Positions 38,303 through 47,870 of a stretch of DNA of 64,000 nucleotides are shown here, piece after piece. Source of the stretch: an uncultured Bryobacteraceae bacterium. Its GTDB lineage: Bacteria; Acidobacteriota; Terriglobia; Bryobacterales; Bryobacteraceae. Numbering within the stretch: position 1 is the stretch's first letter; each line of letters starts with the position of its first letter. Location of the stretch: contig CALJAM010000018.1 in the NCBI GenBank assembly GCA_938027685.1, positions 31,452 through 95,451 of the forward strand. Direction: 5' to 3'. Position numbers and translations under genes: made by a program. The notes under the pieces were generated by a model. It had not been told where the DNA came from, did no database searches, and saw only the letters and a program-made list of their open reading frames with translations.

Positions 38303-39274
38303 ATGATCAAAGTCGAAGGTTTGACCAAGCGGTACGGGCGCACGGTCGCCGTGGACGATATCTCGTTCGAAGTGCAGAAAGGGCAGATCGTCGGTTTCCT
38401 CGGCCCTAACGGCGCCGGCAAAACCACGACCATGCGCGTTCTGACCTGCTTCCTTCCTCCTACTGCGGGCACGGCGCGCGTCGCCGGATTCGACGTCCTC
38501 GAGCAGCCGCTCGAAGTCAAGCGCCGCATCGGCTACCTGCCCGAGAGCCCGCCGCTTTACCCGGAAATGGAGGTTCGCGAGTATCTGAACTTCGTGGCCC
38601 GGCTCAAGGGCATCCCCAAACGCGACATCCCGCGACGGGTGGAGGAGGTTTGCGAGCGGTGCGCCATCGGCGACTACCGCGACAAGCTGATCTCCAAGCT
38701 CTCCCGCGGTTACCGTCAGCGCGTCGGCCTGGCCCAGGCCATCATCCACAACCCTGACGTGCTCATCCTCGACGAGCCCACCGCCGGCCTGGATCCCAAG
38801 CAGATCATCGAGACGCGCGAGCTCATCAAGGGCTTGGCCGGCGAGCACACCATCATCCTGAGCACGCACATCCTGTCGGAAGTCGAGCAGACCTGCCAGC
38901 ACGTCATCATCATCAACAAGGGCAAGCTCGCGGCCCCGCCGGACACGGTCGAGAACCTGACACGACGGCTGCGCGGGGCCGAATCGGTGGCGGTGGAAAT
39001 CGAGCCGCGCAACGGGGTGCCAGACGCCGCCTCGGCGCAGCGGCGCCTCGAGCAGGTGGCCGGCGTCAGCCGCGTGCTGCCTCGCGACGGCCGCGACGGG
39101 CGATTGCTGTTCGAGGTCGAAAGCCTGCAGGGTCGCCAGGTGCGGGCCGAGATCGCGCGCGCCGTGGTCGAGGCCGGCTGGAACCTGACCGAGCTGCGTC
39201 CCGTGGCCTTGAGTCTGGAGAAAATCTTCCTCGAGCTGACCGCTTCCGAACAGGCGGCGGGAGGTGAGCGGTGA
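38303..39274 (+). CDS. ABC transporter ATP-binding protein (GldA-like)
   Basis: MIKVEGLTKRYGRTVAVDDISFEVQKGQIVGFLGPNGAGKTTTMR; start 38303. Confidence 0.93.
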   Translation: MIKVEGLTKRYGRTVAVDDISFEVQKGQIVGFLGPNGAGKTTTMRVLTCFLPPTAGTARVAGFDVLEQPLEVKRRIGYLPESPPLYPEMEVREYLNFVARLKGIPKRDIPRRVEEVCERCAIGDYRDKLISKLSRGYRQRVGLAQAIIHNPDVLILDEPTAGLDPKQIIETRELIKGLAGEHTIILSTHILSEVEQTCQHVIIINKGKLAAPPDTVENLTRRLRGAESVAVEIEPRNGVPDAASAQRRLEQVAGVSRVLPRDGRDGRLLFEVESLQGRQVRAEIARAVVEAGWNLTELRPVALSLEKIFLELTASEQAAGGER

Positions 39275-40038
39275 GAAACTTCCTTACGATCTATCGCAAG
39301 GAGCTGAAGAGTTACTTCGCATCCTGGGTGGCCTACGCCATCATCGCTTTCTTCGCCGTGGTCTACGGCTATTTCTTCTATGTGGCCACCGCCATCTTTG
39401 TCAACCAGAGTTTTCAGTCGCAGATGATGGGCCGCGGCTTCCCCATGGACATGCACGAGTGGGTGATCCGACCCCTGATGATGAACGTCAGCGTCATCGG
39501 CCTGTTCGTCATCCCCATGATCACCATGCGCCTGTTCGCCGAAGAAAAACGCTCCGGCACCATCGAGCTGCTCATGACCTCCCCCGTCCGCGACGCTGAG
39601 ATCGTCCTCGGCAAGTGGCTGGCCGCTACCACGTTCTATGCCTGCGTACTGGCGGTCTCCGCGCTCAACCTCGTCTTCCTGTTCATCTACGGCAACCCCG
39701 ACTGGAAGCCCATTTTGGTCGCCTACCTGGGACTGCTGCTGCAGGGCGCCTGCCTGCTGGCCTTCGGCACCTTCATTTCCAGCCTTACGCGCAACCAGAT
39801 CATCGCGGCCGCCGGCGCTTTCGCCGCCTGCCTGCTGCTCTGGGTCTTCGAATGGGTCACTGCCTATGAGACCGCCGGCTGGGCACGCGTCGTCTCCTAC
39901 CTCTCCGTGCTGACCCACTTCGAGCCCTTCGCCAAGGGCGTCTTGGACAGCAAGGATGTGATCTACTACGTCTCGGCCATTTTCCTAGGCCTGTTCCTGA
40001 CCGTCCGTTCCCTGGAGTCACTGCGCTGGAGGGCGTAA
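39271..40038 (+). CDS. ABC-2 type permease (GldF-like)
   Basis: TIYRKELKSYFASWVAYAIIAFFAVVYGYFFY; MRLFAEEKRSGTIELLMTSPV. Confidence 0.92.
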   Translation: MRNFLTIYRKELKSYFASWVAYAIIAFFAVVYGYFFYVATAIFVNQSFQSQMMGRGFPMDMHEWVIRPLMMNVSVIGLFVIPMITMRLFAEEKRSGTIELLMTSPVRDAEIVLGKWLAATTFYACVLAVSALNLVFLFIYGNPDWKPILVAYLGLLLQGACLLAFGTFISSLTRNQIIAAAGAFAACLLLWVFEWVTAYETAGWARVVSYLSVLTHFEPFAKGVLDSKDVIYYVSAIFLGLFLTVRSLESLRWRA

Positions 40039-41421
40039 ATGAAGCTCAAGCTCGGCTGGTTCAAGAAGCGTCAAACCAGGTACACCGCCTACGTCACGGT
40101 CTATCTGCTCGTGGTGCTGGCCGCCCTGGTCACGGCCAACTGGCTGGCCAACCGCCACAATCGTTCCTGGGATTCCACCAAAAACAAGCGGTTCAGCCTC
40201 GCCGACCAGACCGTGAAGATCGTACGCGGTCTCAAGCAGGACGTCCGCATCACCTACTTCGACGAAACGCGCAGCTTCGAGCGCGCCCGTGATCTGCTCG
40301 ACCGCTACGACAACCTCTCGCCGCGACTCACCGTGGCCTACGTGGACCCCTACAAGAAGCCCCAACTGGCCCGCGCCGCCGGCGTCAAGACCATTCCTAC
40401 CATCGTGGTCGAAACCGCCGGACGGCGCGAGGAAACCACCAGCCTGACCGAAGAGCAGCTCACCAGCACGCTCATCCGCGCCCTCAAGAGCGGCGAACGC
40501 CACGTCTGCTTCGTCAAGGGCTCGGGCGAGCACGTCCTCGAGGACAGCGGCCAGCGCGGCTACTCGAATTTCAAGGACCTGCTCGAGCGCAACAACTACC
40601 GCACGCGCGAGATCTCACTGCTCGAAAAGCCCGAGGTCCCCTCCGACTGCACGATCCTCGTGGTGGCCGGCCCGCGCTACGACTACCTGCAACCCCAGGT
40701 CGAAGCCATCAAGAAGTACGTCGAAAACGGCGGCCGCGCCCTCTTCATGCTCGACCCGCCGCTTAAGATGCCCAAGGAGGAGGTCGGCGAGAACCCGGCC
40801 CTGACCAAACTGCTCGAATCCTGGGGCGTCATTCTCGAGAAGAACCTTGTGCTCGACACCAGCGGCATCGGCTCGCTCTTCGGATTGGGCCCGGAAGTCC
40901 CGCTGGTGGCCAACTATGAGTATCACGCCATCGTGCGCGAGATGAAGGGGACGGCAACCGCTTTCCCCATCGCCCGTTCGGTCGACACCAAAACCGCCGA
41001 CAAGGTTACGCTCGACAAACTCTTCTCGACGACTTCCAACAGCTACGCCACGACGAACCTCACCAGTGCCGCCATCCGTCTCGATCCCTCCAAGGACAAG
41101 AAAGGCCCCTTCAACCTCGCGGTGGCCGGCACCTACAACACCGGCAAGGAAAACCAGAACGGCCGCTTCGTAGTGGTGGGCAGCTCGGATTGGGTGGCCA
41201 ACTACATTCTGCGCTTCCAGGGCAACCGTGATCTGGCCATGAACATGATCAACTGGCTGAGCGCCGACGAAGACCTCATCGCCATACGCCCCAAGGAACC
41301 CGAGGACCGCCGGCTCACCCTGACGCGGGCACAGATGCGCACGGTCTTTTACTCGAGCGTCGTGTTGTTGCCCCTGGCGGTCATCGCCGCGGGTTTCTCG
41401 GTCTGGTGGCGCAGGAGGTAA
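40039..41421 (+). CDS. GldG-family ABC-associated protein
   Basis: TM + RFSLADQTVKIVRGLKQDVRITYF..., GGRALFMLDPPL, C-terminal TM. Confidence 0.9.
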   Translation: MKLKLGWFKKRQTRYTAYVTVYLLVVLAALVTANWLANRHNRSWDSTKNKRFSLADQTVKIVRGLKQDVRITYFDETRSFERARDLLDRYDNLSPRLTVAYVDPYKKPQLARAAGVKTIPTIVVETAGRREETTSLTEEQLTSTLIRALKSGERHVCFVKGSGEHVLEDSGQRGYSNFKDLLERNNYRTREISLLEKPEVPSDCTILVVAGPRYDYLQPQVEAIKKYVENGGRALFMLDPPLKMPKEEVGENPALTKLLESWGVILEKNLVLDTSGIGSLFGLGPEVPLVANYEYHAIVREMKGTATAFPIARSVDTKTADKVTLDKLFSTTSNSYATTNLTSAAIRLDPSKDKKGPFNLAVAGTYNTGKENQNGRFVVVGSSDWVANYILRFQGNRDLAMNMINWLSADEDLIAIRPKEPEDRRLTLTRAQMRTVFYSSVVLLPLAVIAAGFSVWWRRR

Positions 41422-41425
41422 GACC

Positions 41426-42760
41426 ATGCGGCTGCGCGGCCTGCTGATCGCTGCTGCGGTTCTGGCCCTTCTTGCCGGCGGCGTCTGGTGGTCCAACCGC
41501 GCGAAAAAGGCCGAGGAGGGCAAGCCGCGCCCCGATGAGCCGCCCAAAATCCTGAGCCTCGCCGAGGACCAGATCCGCAGGATCGAGATCCGCAAGAAGG
41601 ACGCCGAGCCCACCGTCATCGAGAAAAACGAGGCGGGCACCTGGGAAATGAAGGCGCCGCGTCCGCTGCGCATCGATCGCGACGCGGTCAGCTCCATGAC
41701 CTCCACGCTCAGCTCGCTCAACTCGGATCGCCTGATCGAAGAGAAAGCCGAGGACCTGGCGCCTTACGGCCTTCAGCAGCCTGCCCTCCAGCTCATCGTC
41801 ACGCTGAAGGACGGCAAGACGCACACGCTTCATATCGGCGACGAGACGCCCACCGGCGGCGGCTACTATGTGCGCCTGGAAGGCGATCCCCGCGTCTTCA
41901 CCATTGCCTCCTGGAACAAGTCCAGCCTCGACAAGAGCTGGCAGGACCTGCGCGACAAGCGCCTGCTCACCTTCGATCAGGACAAGCTCCTGCGCATCGA
42001 GCTGACGGCTAAGGGTCAGACCATCGAGTTCGGCAAGAACGCACAGAACGAATGGCAGATCCTCAAACCCCGTCCCTTGCGCGCCGACAGCTTCCAAGTC
42101 GAAGAGCTCATCCGCAAGCTGCGCGACGCGCGCATGGATACCTCCGTCTCCGAAGCCGAGGCCAAGAAGGCTGCCTCCGCCTTCGCCCAGGCGACGCGCG
42201 TGGCGGTCGCCCGCGTGACGGATTCCTCCGGCACCCAGGAGCTCGAGGTGCGCAAAGACAAGGACAAGAACTACTACGCACGCAGCACCGCGGTCGAGGG
42301 CATCCATAAGATCTTCAGCGATATTGGCGACGGGCTGGACAAAAGTCTGGAGGACTTCCGCAACAAAAAGCTCTTCGATTTCGGCTGGAGCGATCCCTCG
42401 CGCATCGAGGTGCGCCAGGGCGGCCAGACTGTCGTTTACCAGAAGTCAGGCGATAAATGGATGGCGGGCGAAAAAACCATGGATTCGCCCAGCCTTCAGG
42501 CCGTCATCGATAAGCTGCGCGATTTGAGCGCGGTGCGCTTTCCCGAAAAGGGCGGCGGCACGTCGGAACTGGAAATTACGGTAACCTCGAACGAAGGCAA
42601 ACGCGTCGAGAAAGTAATCCTCTCGCGCCAGGCCGACAAGTGGTACGCCGTGCGGGACAATGAACCGGCGGTTTACGAGCTCGAGGCGCGCCCCGTGGAC
42701 GAGTTGAAGAAGGCGCTCGGCGAAGTCAAGGAAGCCAAAACGGAGCAGAAGAAGAAGTAG
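41426..42760 (+). CDS. DUF4340 domain protein
   Basis: Follows gldG; LAEDQIRRIEIRKKDAEPTVIEKNEAGTWEMKAPRPLRIDRDAV repeated beta architecture. Confidence 0.85.
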   Translation: MRLRGLLIAAAVLALLAGGVWWSNRAKKAEEGKPRPDEPPKILSLAEDQIRRIEIRKKDAEPTVIEKNEAGTWEMKAPRPLRIDRDAVSSMTSTLSSLNSDRLIEEKAEDLAPYGLQQPALQLIVTLKDGKTHTLHIGDETPTGGGYYVRLEGDPRVFTIASWNKSSLDKSWQDLRDKRLLTFDQDKLLRIELTAKGQTIEFGKNAQNEWQILKPRPLRADSFQVEELIRKLRDARMDTSVSEAEAKKAASAFAQATRVAVARVTDSSGTQELEVRKDKDKNYYARSTAVEGIHKIFSDIGDGLDKSLEDFRNKKLFDFGWSDPSRIEVRQGGQTVVYQKSGDKWMAGEKTMDSPSLQAVIDKLRDLSAVRFPEKGGGTSELEITVTSNEGKRVEKVILSRQADKWYAVRDNEPAVYELEARPVDELKKALGEVKEAKTEQKKK

Positions 42761-42830
42761 AACGCTCGGGATCTTCGGCCCGCAGGGGAACTTTTAGGGG
42801 AGGTTGGAGCCGCCCGGGCGGCTCCCGGCA

Positions 42831-44189
42831 ATGTTCGGTCTTCTCACAGACCTTTACGAGCTGACTATGGCGGCCGGCTACGTGCAGGCCGGCAAGGCGA
42901 CGGAAATCGCCACCTTCGAGCTCTTCATCCGCCACCTTCCCCAGCGCCGCAACTTCGTCATCGCTGCGGGTCTCGAGCAGGCGGTCGAATACCTGCTCGG
43001 ACTTTCCTTCACCCCCGAAGAAATTGACTACCTGCGCGGCCTGCCGCAATTCGCCCGCGCGCCCGCGGAGTTTTTCGACATCCTGCGCAGGCTGCGCTTC
43101 AGCGGCGACCTGTGGGCCGTCCGCGAAGGCACCCCGATCTTCCCCGGCGAGCCCGTACTGACGATCAGAGCGCCGCTCATTGAAGCGCAGATCGTCGAGA
43201 CCTACCTGCTGGCGACCATCTCCTATCAGACGATGGTGGCCACCAAGGCTGCGCGCATCGTGGAAACCGCGGGTGGCCGGGCCGTGGTGGAATTCGGTAC
43301 GCGGCGCGCCCATTCGCCGCAGGCGGGCGTGCTGGCGGCGCGCGCCGCCTACATCGGCGGCTGCATCGGCACCAGCAACACGCTCGCCGGAATGCAGTTC
43401 GGCATCCCCGTCTACGGTACGGCCGCCCACTCCTGGGTGCAGTCGTTCACCGACGAGCTGGAAGCCTTCCGGCAGCTCCAGAAGCTCCTGGGCGCGGCCA
43501 CCATTTACCTGATCGACACGTACGACACGATCGAAGGAGCGCGCAAGGCCGCCTCCCTGGGACGTCCCTTGTGGGGCGTGCGGCTGGACAGCGGGGACCT
43601 GTCGACGCTTTCCCGCCGGGTTCGCGCCATCCTCGATGAGGCCGGTCTGCATGAGGCTCGCATCATGGCTTCCGGCGACCTGAACGAGTACAAGATCCGC
43701 GAGCTGGTGCGGGCAGGCGCTCCCATCGATGCTTTCGGCGTGGGCACGGAGCTGGTGACCTCGGCCGACGCTCCAACGCTGGGCGCCGTCTACAAGCTGG
43801 TCGAACTCGAAAGCAATGGAGTCCGCCGCTTCACTGCAAAGTTGAGCGCAGACAAGGCCACCCTGCCCGGCGCCAAGCAGGTCTATCGTTTCGAGGATCA
43901 CGACCTGGTGGCTTGTGCCGGCGAACCTGCGCCGCCGGGCGGCAAGCCGTTGCTCGAGCCCGTGATTCGCCGCGGGGCCATCCTCGCCGAGCTGCCCAGC
44001 GCGGCGGCTGCCCGCTCTCACGCAGCGGCCTCCCTGGCTGCCCTGCCCGCTGGGGTCCGCAGGCTGGAGAGCGCCGAGCCTTACCGCGTCGACTATAGCC
44101 AGGCTCTGCGGGAGCTAGCCGAGCAGTTGCGCAAGCACCCGGGAGCCGGCCTGGCGTCGCCGGCATCCAAAACCAGGGAGGGATCGTGA
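42831..44189 (+). CDS. pncB: Nicotinate phosphoribosyltransferase
   Basis: LLTDLYELTMAAGYVQAGKATEIATFELFIRHLPQRRNFVIAAG; GVRLDSGDL; start ATG 42831. Confidence 0.94.
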   Translation: MFGLLTDLYELTMAAGYVQAGKATEIATFELFIRHLPQRRNFVIAAGLEQAVEYLLGLSFTPEEIDYLRGLPQFARAPAEFFDILRRLRFSGDLWAVREGTPIFPGEPVLTIRAPLIEAQIVETYLLATISYQTMVATKAARIVETAGGRAVVEFGTRRAHSPQAGVLAARAAYIGGCIGTSNTLAGMQFGIPVYGTAAHSWVQSFTDELEAFRQLQKLLGAATIYLIDTYDTIEGARKAASLGRPLWGVRLDSGDLSTLSRRVRAILDEAGLHEARIMASGDLNEYKIRELVRAGAPIDAFGVGTELVTSADAPTLGAVYKLVELESNGVRRFTAKLSADKATLPGAKQVYRFEDHDLVACAGEPAPPGGKPLLEPVIRRGAILAELPSAAAARSHAAASLAALPAGVRRLESAEPYRVDYSQALRELAEQLRKHPGAGLASPASKTREGS

Positions 44190-44773
44190 AAACCGTCTTC
44201 TTCGACGTAGACACCCAGATGGATTTTCTCTTCCCGGCCGGCGCACTTTACGTGCCCGGCGCCGAGAATCTGTTGCCGTCGCTCAAGAAATTGCGGGATT
44301 ACGCGGCGGCCCACGGCATCCTCATCATCTCGAGCACGGATGCGCACGAGGAAGACGATCCCGAGTTCGCGCAGTGGCCGCCGCATTGCGTGCGGGGCGC
44401 CATGGGTCAGCAGAAACCTCCCGAAACGCTCTTGGAACCGCGCCTGGTAGTGCCGCTTGCTCCCGGCGATTATTCGGTCGATGAGGCTCGTCAGATCATC
44501 ATCGAAAAACGGGCGCTCGACGTGTTCACCAACCCCAATCTTTCGGTCCTGCTCGAGCGAGTGGGAGCCGCTCGCTACGTCGTCTACGGCGTGGTCACCG
44601 AATATTGCGTGCGCTACGCAGCGCTGGGTCTGCTCAAATCAGGCCGTCAAGTCGAGTTGGTGACCGATGCGGTTTGCAGCCTCGATCCGGAAGCAGGGCG
44701 CCGCACCTTCGAGGAGATCGTCGAGGCCGGCGGCCGGCTGACGACGGTCTCCGAAATATGCAGCACGCCATGA
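44186..44773 (+). CDS. Isochorismatase-family hydrolase, probable nicotinamidase
   Basis: VFFDVDTQMDFLFPAGALYVPGAE; DAHEEDDPEF; YVVYGVVTEYCVRYAALGLL; overlaps pncB. Confidence 0.87.
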   Translation: MKTVFFDVDTQMDFLFPAGALYVPGAENLLPSLKKLRDYAAAHGILIISSTDAHEEDDPEFAQWPPHCVRGAMGQQKPPETLLEPRLVVPLAPGDYSVDEARQIIIEKRALDVFTNPNLSVLLERVGAARYVVYGVVTEYCVRYAALGLLKSGRQVELVTDAVCSLDPEAGRRTFEEIVEAGGRLTTVSEICSTP

Positions 44774-44783
44774 TCGGCCCGGC

Positions 44784-44813
44784 TTGACAATCGCGTAAGC
44801 CGATCCCTATCAT
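44784..44813 (+). promoter_or_regulatory. Sigma70-like promoter for HU/IHF gene
   Basis: TTGACA-N18-TATCAT. Confidence 0.65.
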
Positions 44814-44881
44814 GAGCTTTGCGCTCTAAGGGGCGGGCTGGTTTGCCGGCCCCCTCTGGCTGGGCACGTTAGGAGGTCGCT

Positions 44882-45148
44882 TTGATCAAGCTCGATATCA
44901 TCAACGAGGTCGTGAAGACCACCGGAATCACCAAGACCAAGGCGGAAATGGCCGTCGAAACGGTGTTCGAAACGATGAAGCGTGCTCTGGCCCAGGGTGA
45001 GCGGATCGAGTTGCGTGGATTCGGCATCTTCAATGTGCGCCCGCGCAAGACCGGCATCGGTCGCAACCCGCGCACGGGCGCCGAGGTCGCCATTCCGCCG
45101 GGAAAAGCCGTGCGCTTCAAGCCCGGTAAGGAATTGCAGTCGCTTTAG
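44882..45148 (+). CDS. HU/IHF-family DNA-binding protein (TTG start)
   Basis: IKLDIINEVVKTTGITKTKAEMAVETVFETMKRALAQGERIELRGFGIFNVRPRKTGIGRNPRTG; RBS AGGAGGT. Confidence 0.95.
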   Translation: MIKLDIINEVVKTTGITKTKAEMAVETVFETMKRALAQGERIELRGFGIFNVRPRKTGIGRNPRTGAEVAIPPGKAVRFKPGKELQSL

Positions 45149-45160
45149 CCGTAAATTTCC

Positions 45161-46141
45161 GTGTCTTTCCAGCCTTACGCGCAAGGCCCTCGCCCGTACC
45201 AGCCGGGTAACGGCGCGGGCCTGAAATCCTATTCCCTTTACGCCGCGCCGAAACGCAAGCGTTACGGCGTCCACCTGCTCCTGGTGGCGCTCACCCTGGT
45301 CACCACCAGCACGATGGGCGCCCGGCTCGCCTACAATTTCCGCCTCAACCGTCCGGCTTTCGATCTCGAGCGTGACCTTGCCGCGCTCGGAGACATCTGG
45401 GGCCGACCCTGGCTCCTACTCGACGGGTTGCCTTTCTCCCTCACTCTGCTCACCATCCTGCTTGCCCATGAGCTGGGACATTACCTGGCCTGCGCCTACT
45501 ACCGCGTGGACGCTACCCTGCCCTATTTCCTGCCCGCCCCGACTTTCGTGGGCACCTTGGGCGCCTTCATCCGCATCCGCTCGCCCATTTACTCCAAACG
45601 CATGCTTTTCGACATCGGCATTGCCGGGCCTCTGGCCGGCTTCGCGGTGCTGTTGCCGGCGCTCGCCATCGGGCTGGCCTACTCCAAGGTGATCCCCGGC
45701 ATCGCCCATCGCGGCGATCTCGTCTTCGGCACGCCGCCGCTGCTCTGGTTCATGCAGCGACTGATTTTTCCAGGCGTACCCTCTTCGGACATATACCTGC
45801 ACCCGGTGGCCCGCGCGGCCTGGGTAGGACTGTTCGCCACCGCACTGAACCTGCTACCCATCGGCCAGCTCGACGGCGGACACATTCTTTACTCCTTCGC
45901 GGGCGACAAGCACCGTCTGCTTTCGCGCCTCTTCCTGCTCGCCCTGCTGCCCATTGGATTCTTTTTCTGGGAAGGCTGGCTGGTCTGGGCCGTCCTCTTG
46001 CTGTTGTTCGGCATGCGACATCCCTCCATCTACGACCCCAGTCCCATGGACGGGGGCAGGCGCCGGCTGGCCTGGCTCGCGCTGGCGGTCTTCCTGCTTT
46101 CCTTCACGGTGGATCCCATCCGCCAGGGCGTCGCCTCCTGA
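45161..46141 (+). CDS. Site-2 protease family M50 metallopeptidase
   Basis: ILLAHELGHYLAC (HExxH); NLLPIGQLDGGHI. Confidence 0.92.
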   Translation: MSFQPYAQGPRPYQPGNGAGLKSYSLYAAPKRKRYGVHLLLVALTLVTTSTMGARLAYNFRLNRPAFDLERDLAALGDIWGRPWLLLDGLPFSLTLLTILLAHELGHYLACAYYRVDATLPYFLPAPTFVGTLGAFIRIRSPIYSKRMLFDIGIAGPLAGFAVLLPALAIGLAYSKVIPGIAHRGDLVFGTPPLLWFMQRLIFPGVPSSDIYLHPVARAAWVGLFATALNLLPIGQLDGGHILYSFAGDKHRLLSRLFLLALLPIGFFFWEGWLVWAVLLLLFGMRHPSIYDPSPMDGGRRRLAWLALAVFLLSFTVDPIRQGVAS

Positions 46142-46151
46142 ACGGCCGATC

Positions 46152-46889
46152 ATGAAGATCTCCGCCACGATCATCACCGAAAACGAAGAGCGGAACCTGC
46201 CGCGCGCCATCGAGAGCCTGCGCTGCTGCGACGAAATCGTGGTCGTAGACTGCGGTTCTACGGACCGCACGGTCGAAATCGCTCGGCGGCTGGGTGCGCG
46301 CGTGCTCGAGGCCGAGTGGCGCGGCTACGCCGCCCAGAAGAATTACGCCGCCGAACAGGCCCGCTTCGACTGGATCTTCTCTCTCGACGCTGACGAGGCT
46401 CTCAGCGAGGCGCTGGAAGGCGAGATCTGGCAACTGAAAAAGACCGGGCCCCGCTACGACGCCTACACGGTTCCACGACTGGCGCAGTACCTGGGCCGCT
46501 GGATCCTGCACTCCGGCTGGCATCCGGATCGGAAGATCCGCCTCTACGATCGTCGCAAGGCACGCTGGATCGGCGAGTTCGTCCACGAGCGCGTCGAAAC
46601 CACGGGGCGCGTCGGCCACCTGCGCTCCAACCTGTTGCATTTCACTTGCGACTCCCTCTCGGAGCATCTGAAACGCCTCGACCGCTACACCACGTTGGCT
46701 GCCCAGGAGTTGGTGGCGCGCGGCGAGAAGATCGGTTGGAGCCGGCTGCTGCTGGCCCCTTGGTGGACCTTCTGGCGAACCTACGTGTTTCAGTTGGGCT
46801 TCCTTGACGGCTTCGAGGGGCTCACCATCGCCCGCATGGCGGCGATTTACACTTACCTCAAGCTGGCCAAGGCCCGTAATATGAGTTGA
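46152..46889 (+). CDS. Glycosyltransferase family 2 (WaaE/KdtX-like)
   Basis: KISATIITENEERNLPRAIESLRCCDEIVVVDCGSTDRTVEIARRLGARV; start 46152. Confidence 0.92.
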   Translation: MKISATIITENEERNLPRAIESLRCCDEIVVVDCGSTDRTVEIARRLGARVLEAEWRGYAAQKNYAAEQARFDWIFSLDADEALSEALEGEIWQLKKTGPRYDAYTVPRLAQYLGRWILHSGWHPDRKIRLYDRRKARWIGEFVHERVETTGRVGHLRSNLLHFTCDSLSEHLKRLDRYTTLAAQELVARGEKIGWSRLLLAPWWTFWRTYVFQLGFLDGFEGLTIARMAAIYTYLKLAKARNMS

Positions 46890-46925
46890 ACACGGAATCG
46901 GCGCCGCCGCGGACGGGGAAGGACT

Positions 46926-47870
46926 GTGAGGATCGTGCATGTGGATAGCGGCCGCTCGATGCGGGGAGGCCAGTGGCAGGCCCTGTGGCTGCACGAAGGC
47001 CTCGTCCGCGCCGGTTGCGACAGCCGCCTGTTCGCACCACCGGCCTCGCCGCTATACCGCGAAACGCAAGCGCGCGGCCTGCCCGTCGAAGCCCTGCGCT
47101 TCACCTCGCTCTGGCGAGCGGCCCGCGTCGCCGACCTCGTGCACGCTCACGACGCCCGCGCTCACACGCTGGCCGCCCTTACCGCGCACCCGCGCCTGGT
47201 CGTTTCGCGCCGCGTGGCCTTCCCGCTCGCCCGCACGCCCTGGTCCCGCTGGAAGCAAAGCCGCGCACGCCGTTGGATTGCCGTCTCCGAGTACGCGCGC
47301 GCAGCGCTGGAGGAGGCTGGTATCGAAGCCTCCCGCATCGCGGTCGTCTACGACGGCGTGCCCCTTCTACCCTTGTCGACCCGGCGCGGAGGGATCATCG
47401 CGCCGGCCAGCGACGACCCGCTGAAAGGAGGCGAGCTTCTGCAGGCGGCGGAAAGACTCGGCGACTTCCGTGCGGCGCGCTGCGCCGACCTCGTCGCCGG
47501 CCTCCGTGACGCCGCCTTGTTGATCTATCTCAGCCGCATGGAAGGCCTGGGTTCCGGCGTGTTGCTCGCGATGTCCGCGGGCGTGCCCGTCGTCGCCAGC
47601 CGCGTGGGCGGCTTGCCCGAGATCGTGCGGCATGGCCAAACCGGTCTGCTGGTGGAAAACACCCCCGGAGCGGTGTCCCAAGCCGTCAGAACGCTCATCT
47701 CCGATCCCGAGCTCGCCCTACGCATGGGGGTCGCGGGCCGCAGCCTGGTGAGGGAACGATTCACGCTGCAGTCGCTGGTCCAACGGACCCTGGATGTCTA
47801 CCGAGAGGTGCTCTCATGCTCTCAGCCATCGCGGCCGGTCTCCTCGGCCTGCTCATCGGCAGTTTCCTGA
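46926..47870 (+). CDS. Glycosyltransferase family 4, compact
   Basis: MRIVHVDSGRSMRGGQWQALWLHEGL; SRMEGLGSGVLLAMSAGVPVVASRVGGLPEIVRHGQTGLLV. Confidence 0.87.
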   Translation: MRIVHVDSGRSMRGGQWQALWLHEGLVRAGCDSRLFAPPASPLYRETQARGLPVEALRFTSLWRAARVADLVHAHDARAHTLAALTAHPRLVVSRRVAFPLARTPWSRWKQSRARRWIAVSEYARAALEEAGIEASRIAVVYDGVPLLPLSTRRGGIIAPASDDPLKGGELLQAAERLGDFRAARCADLVAGLRDAALLIYLSRMEGLGSGVLLAMSAGVPVVASRVGGLPEIVRHGQTGLLVENTPGAVSQAVRTLISDPELALRMGVAGRSLVRERFTLQSLVQRTLDVYREVLSCSQPSRPVSSACSSAVS

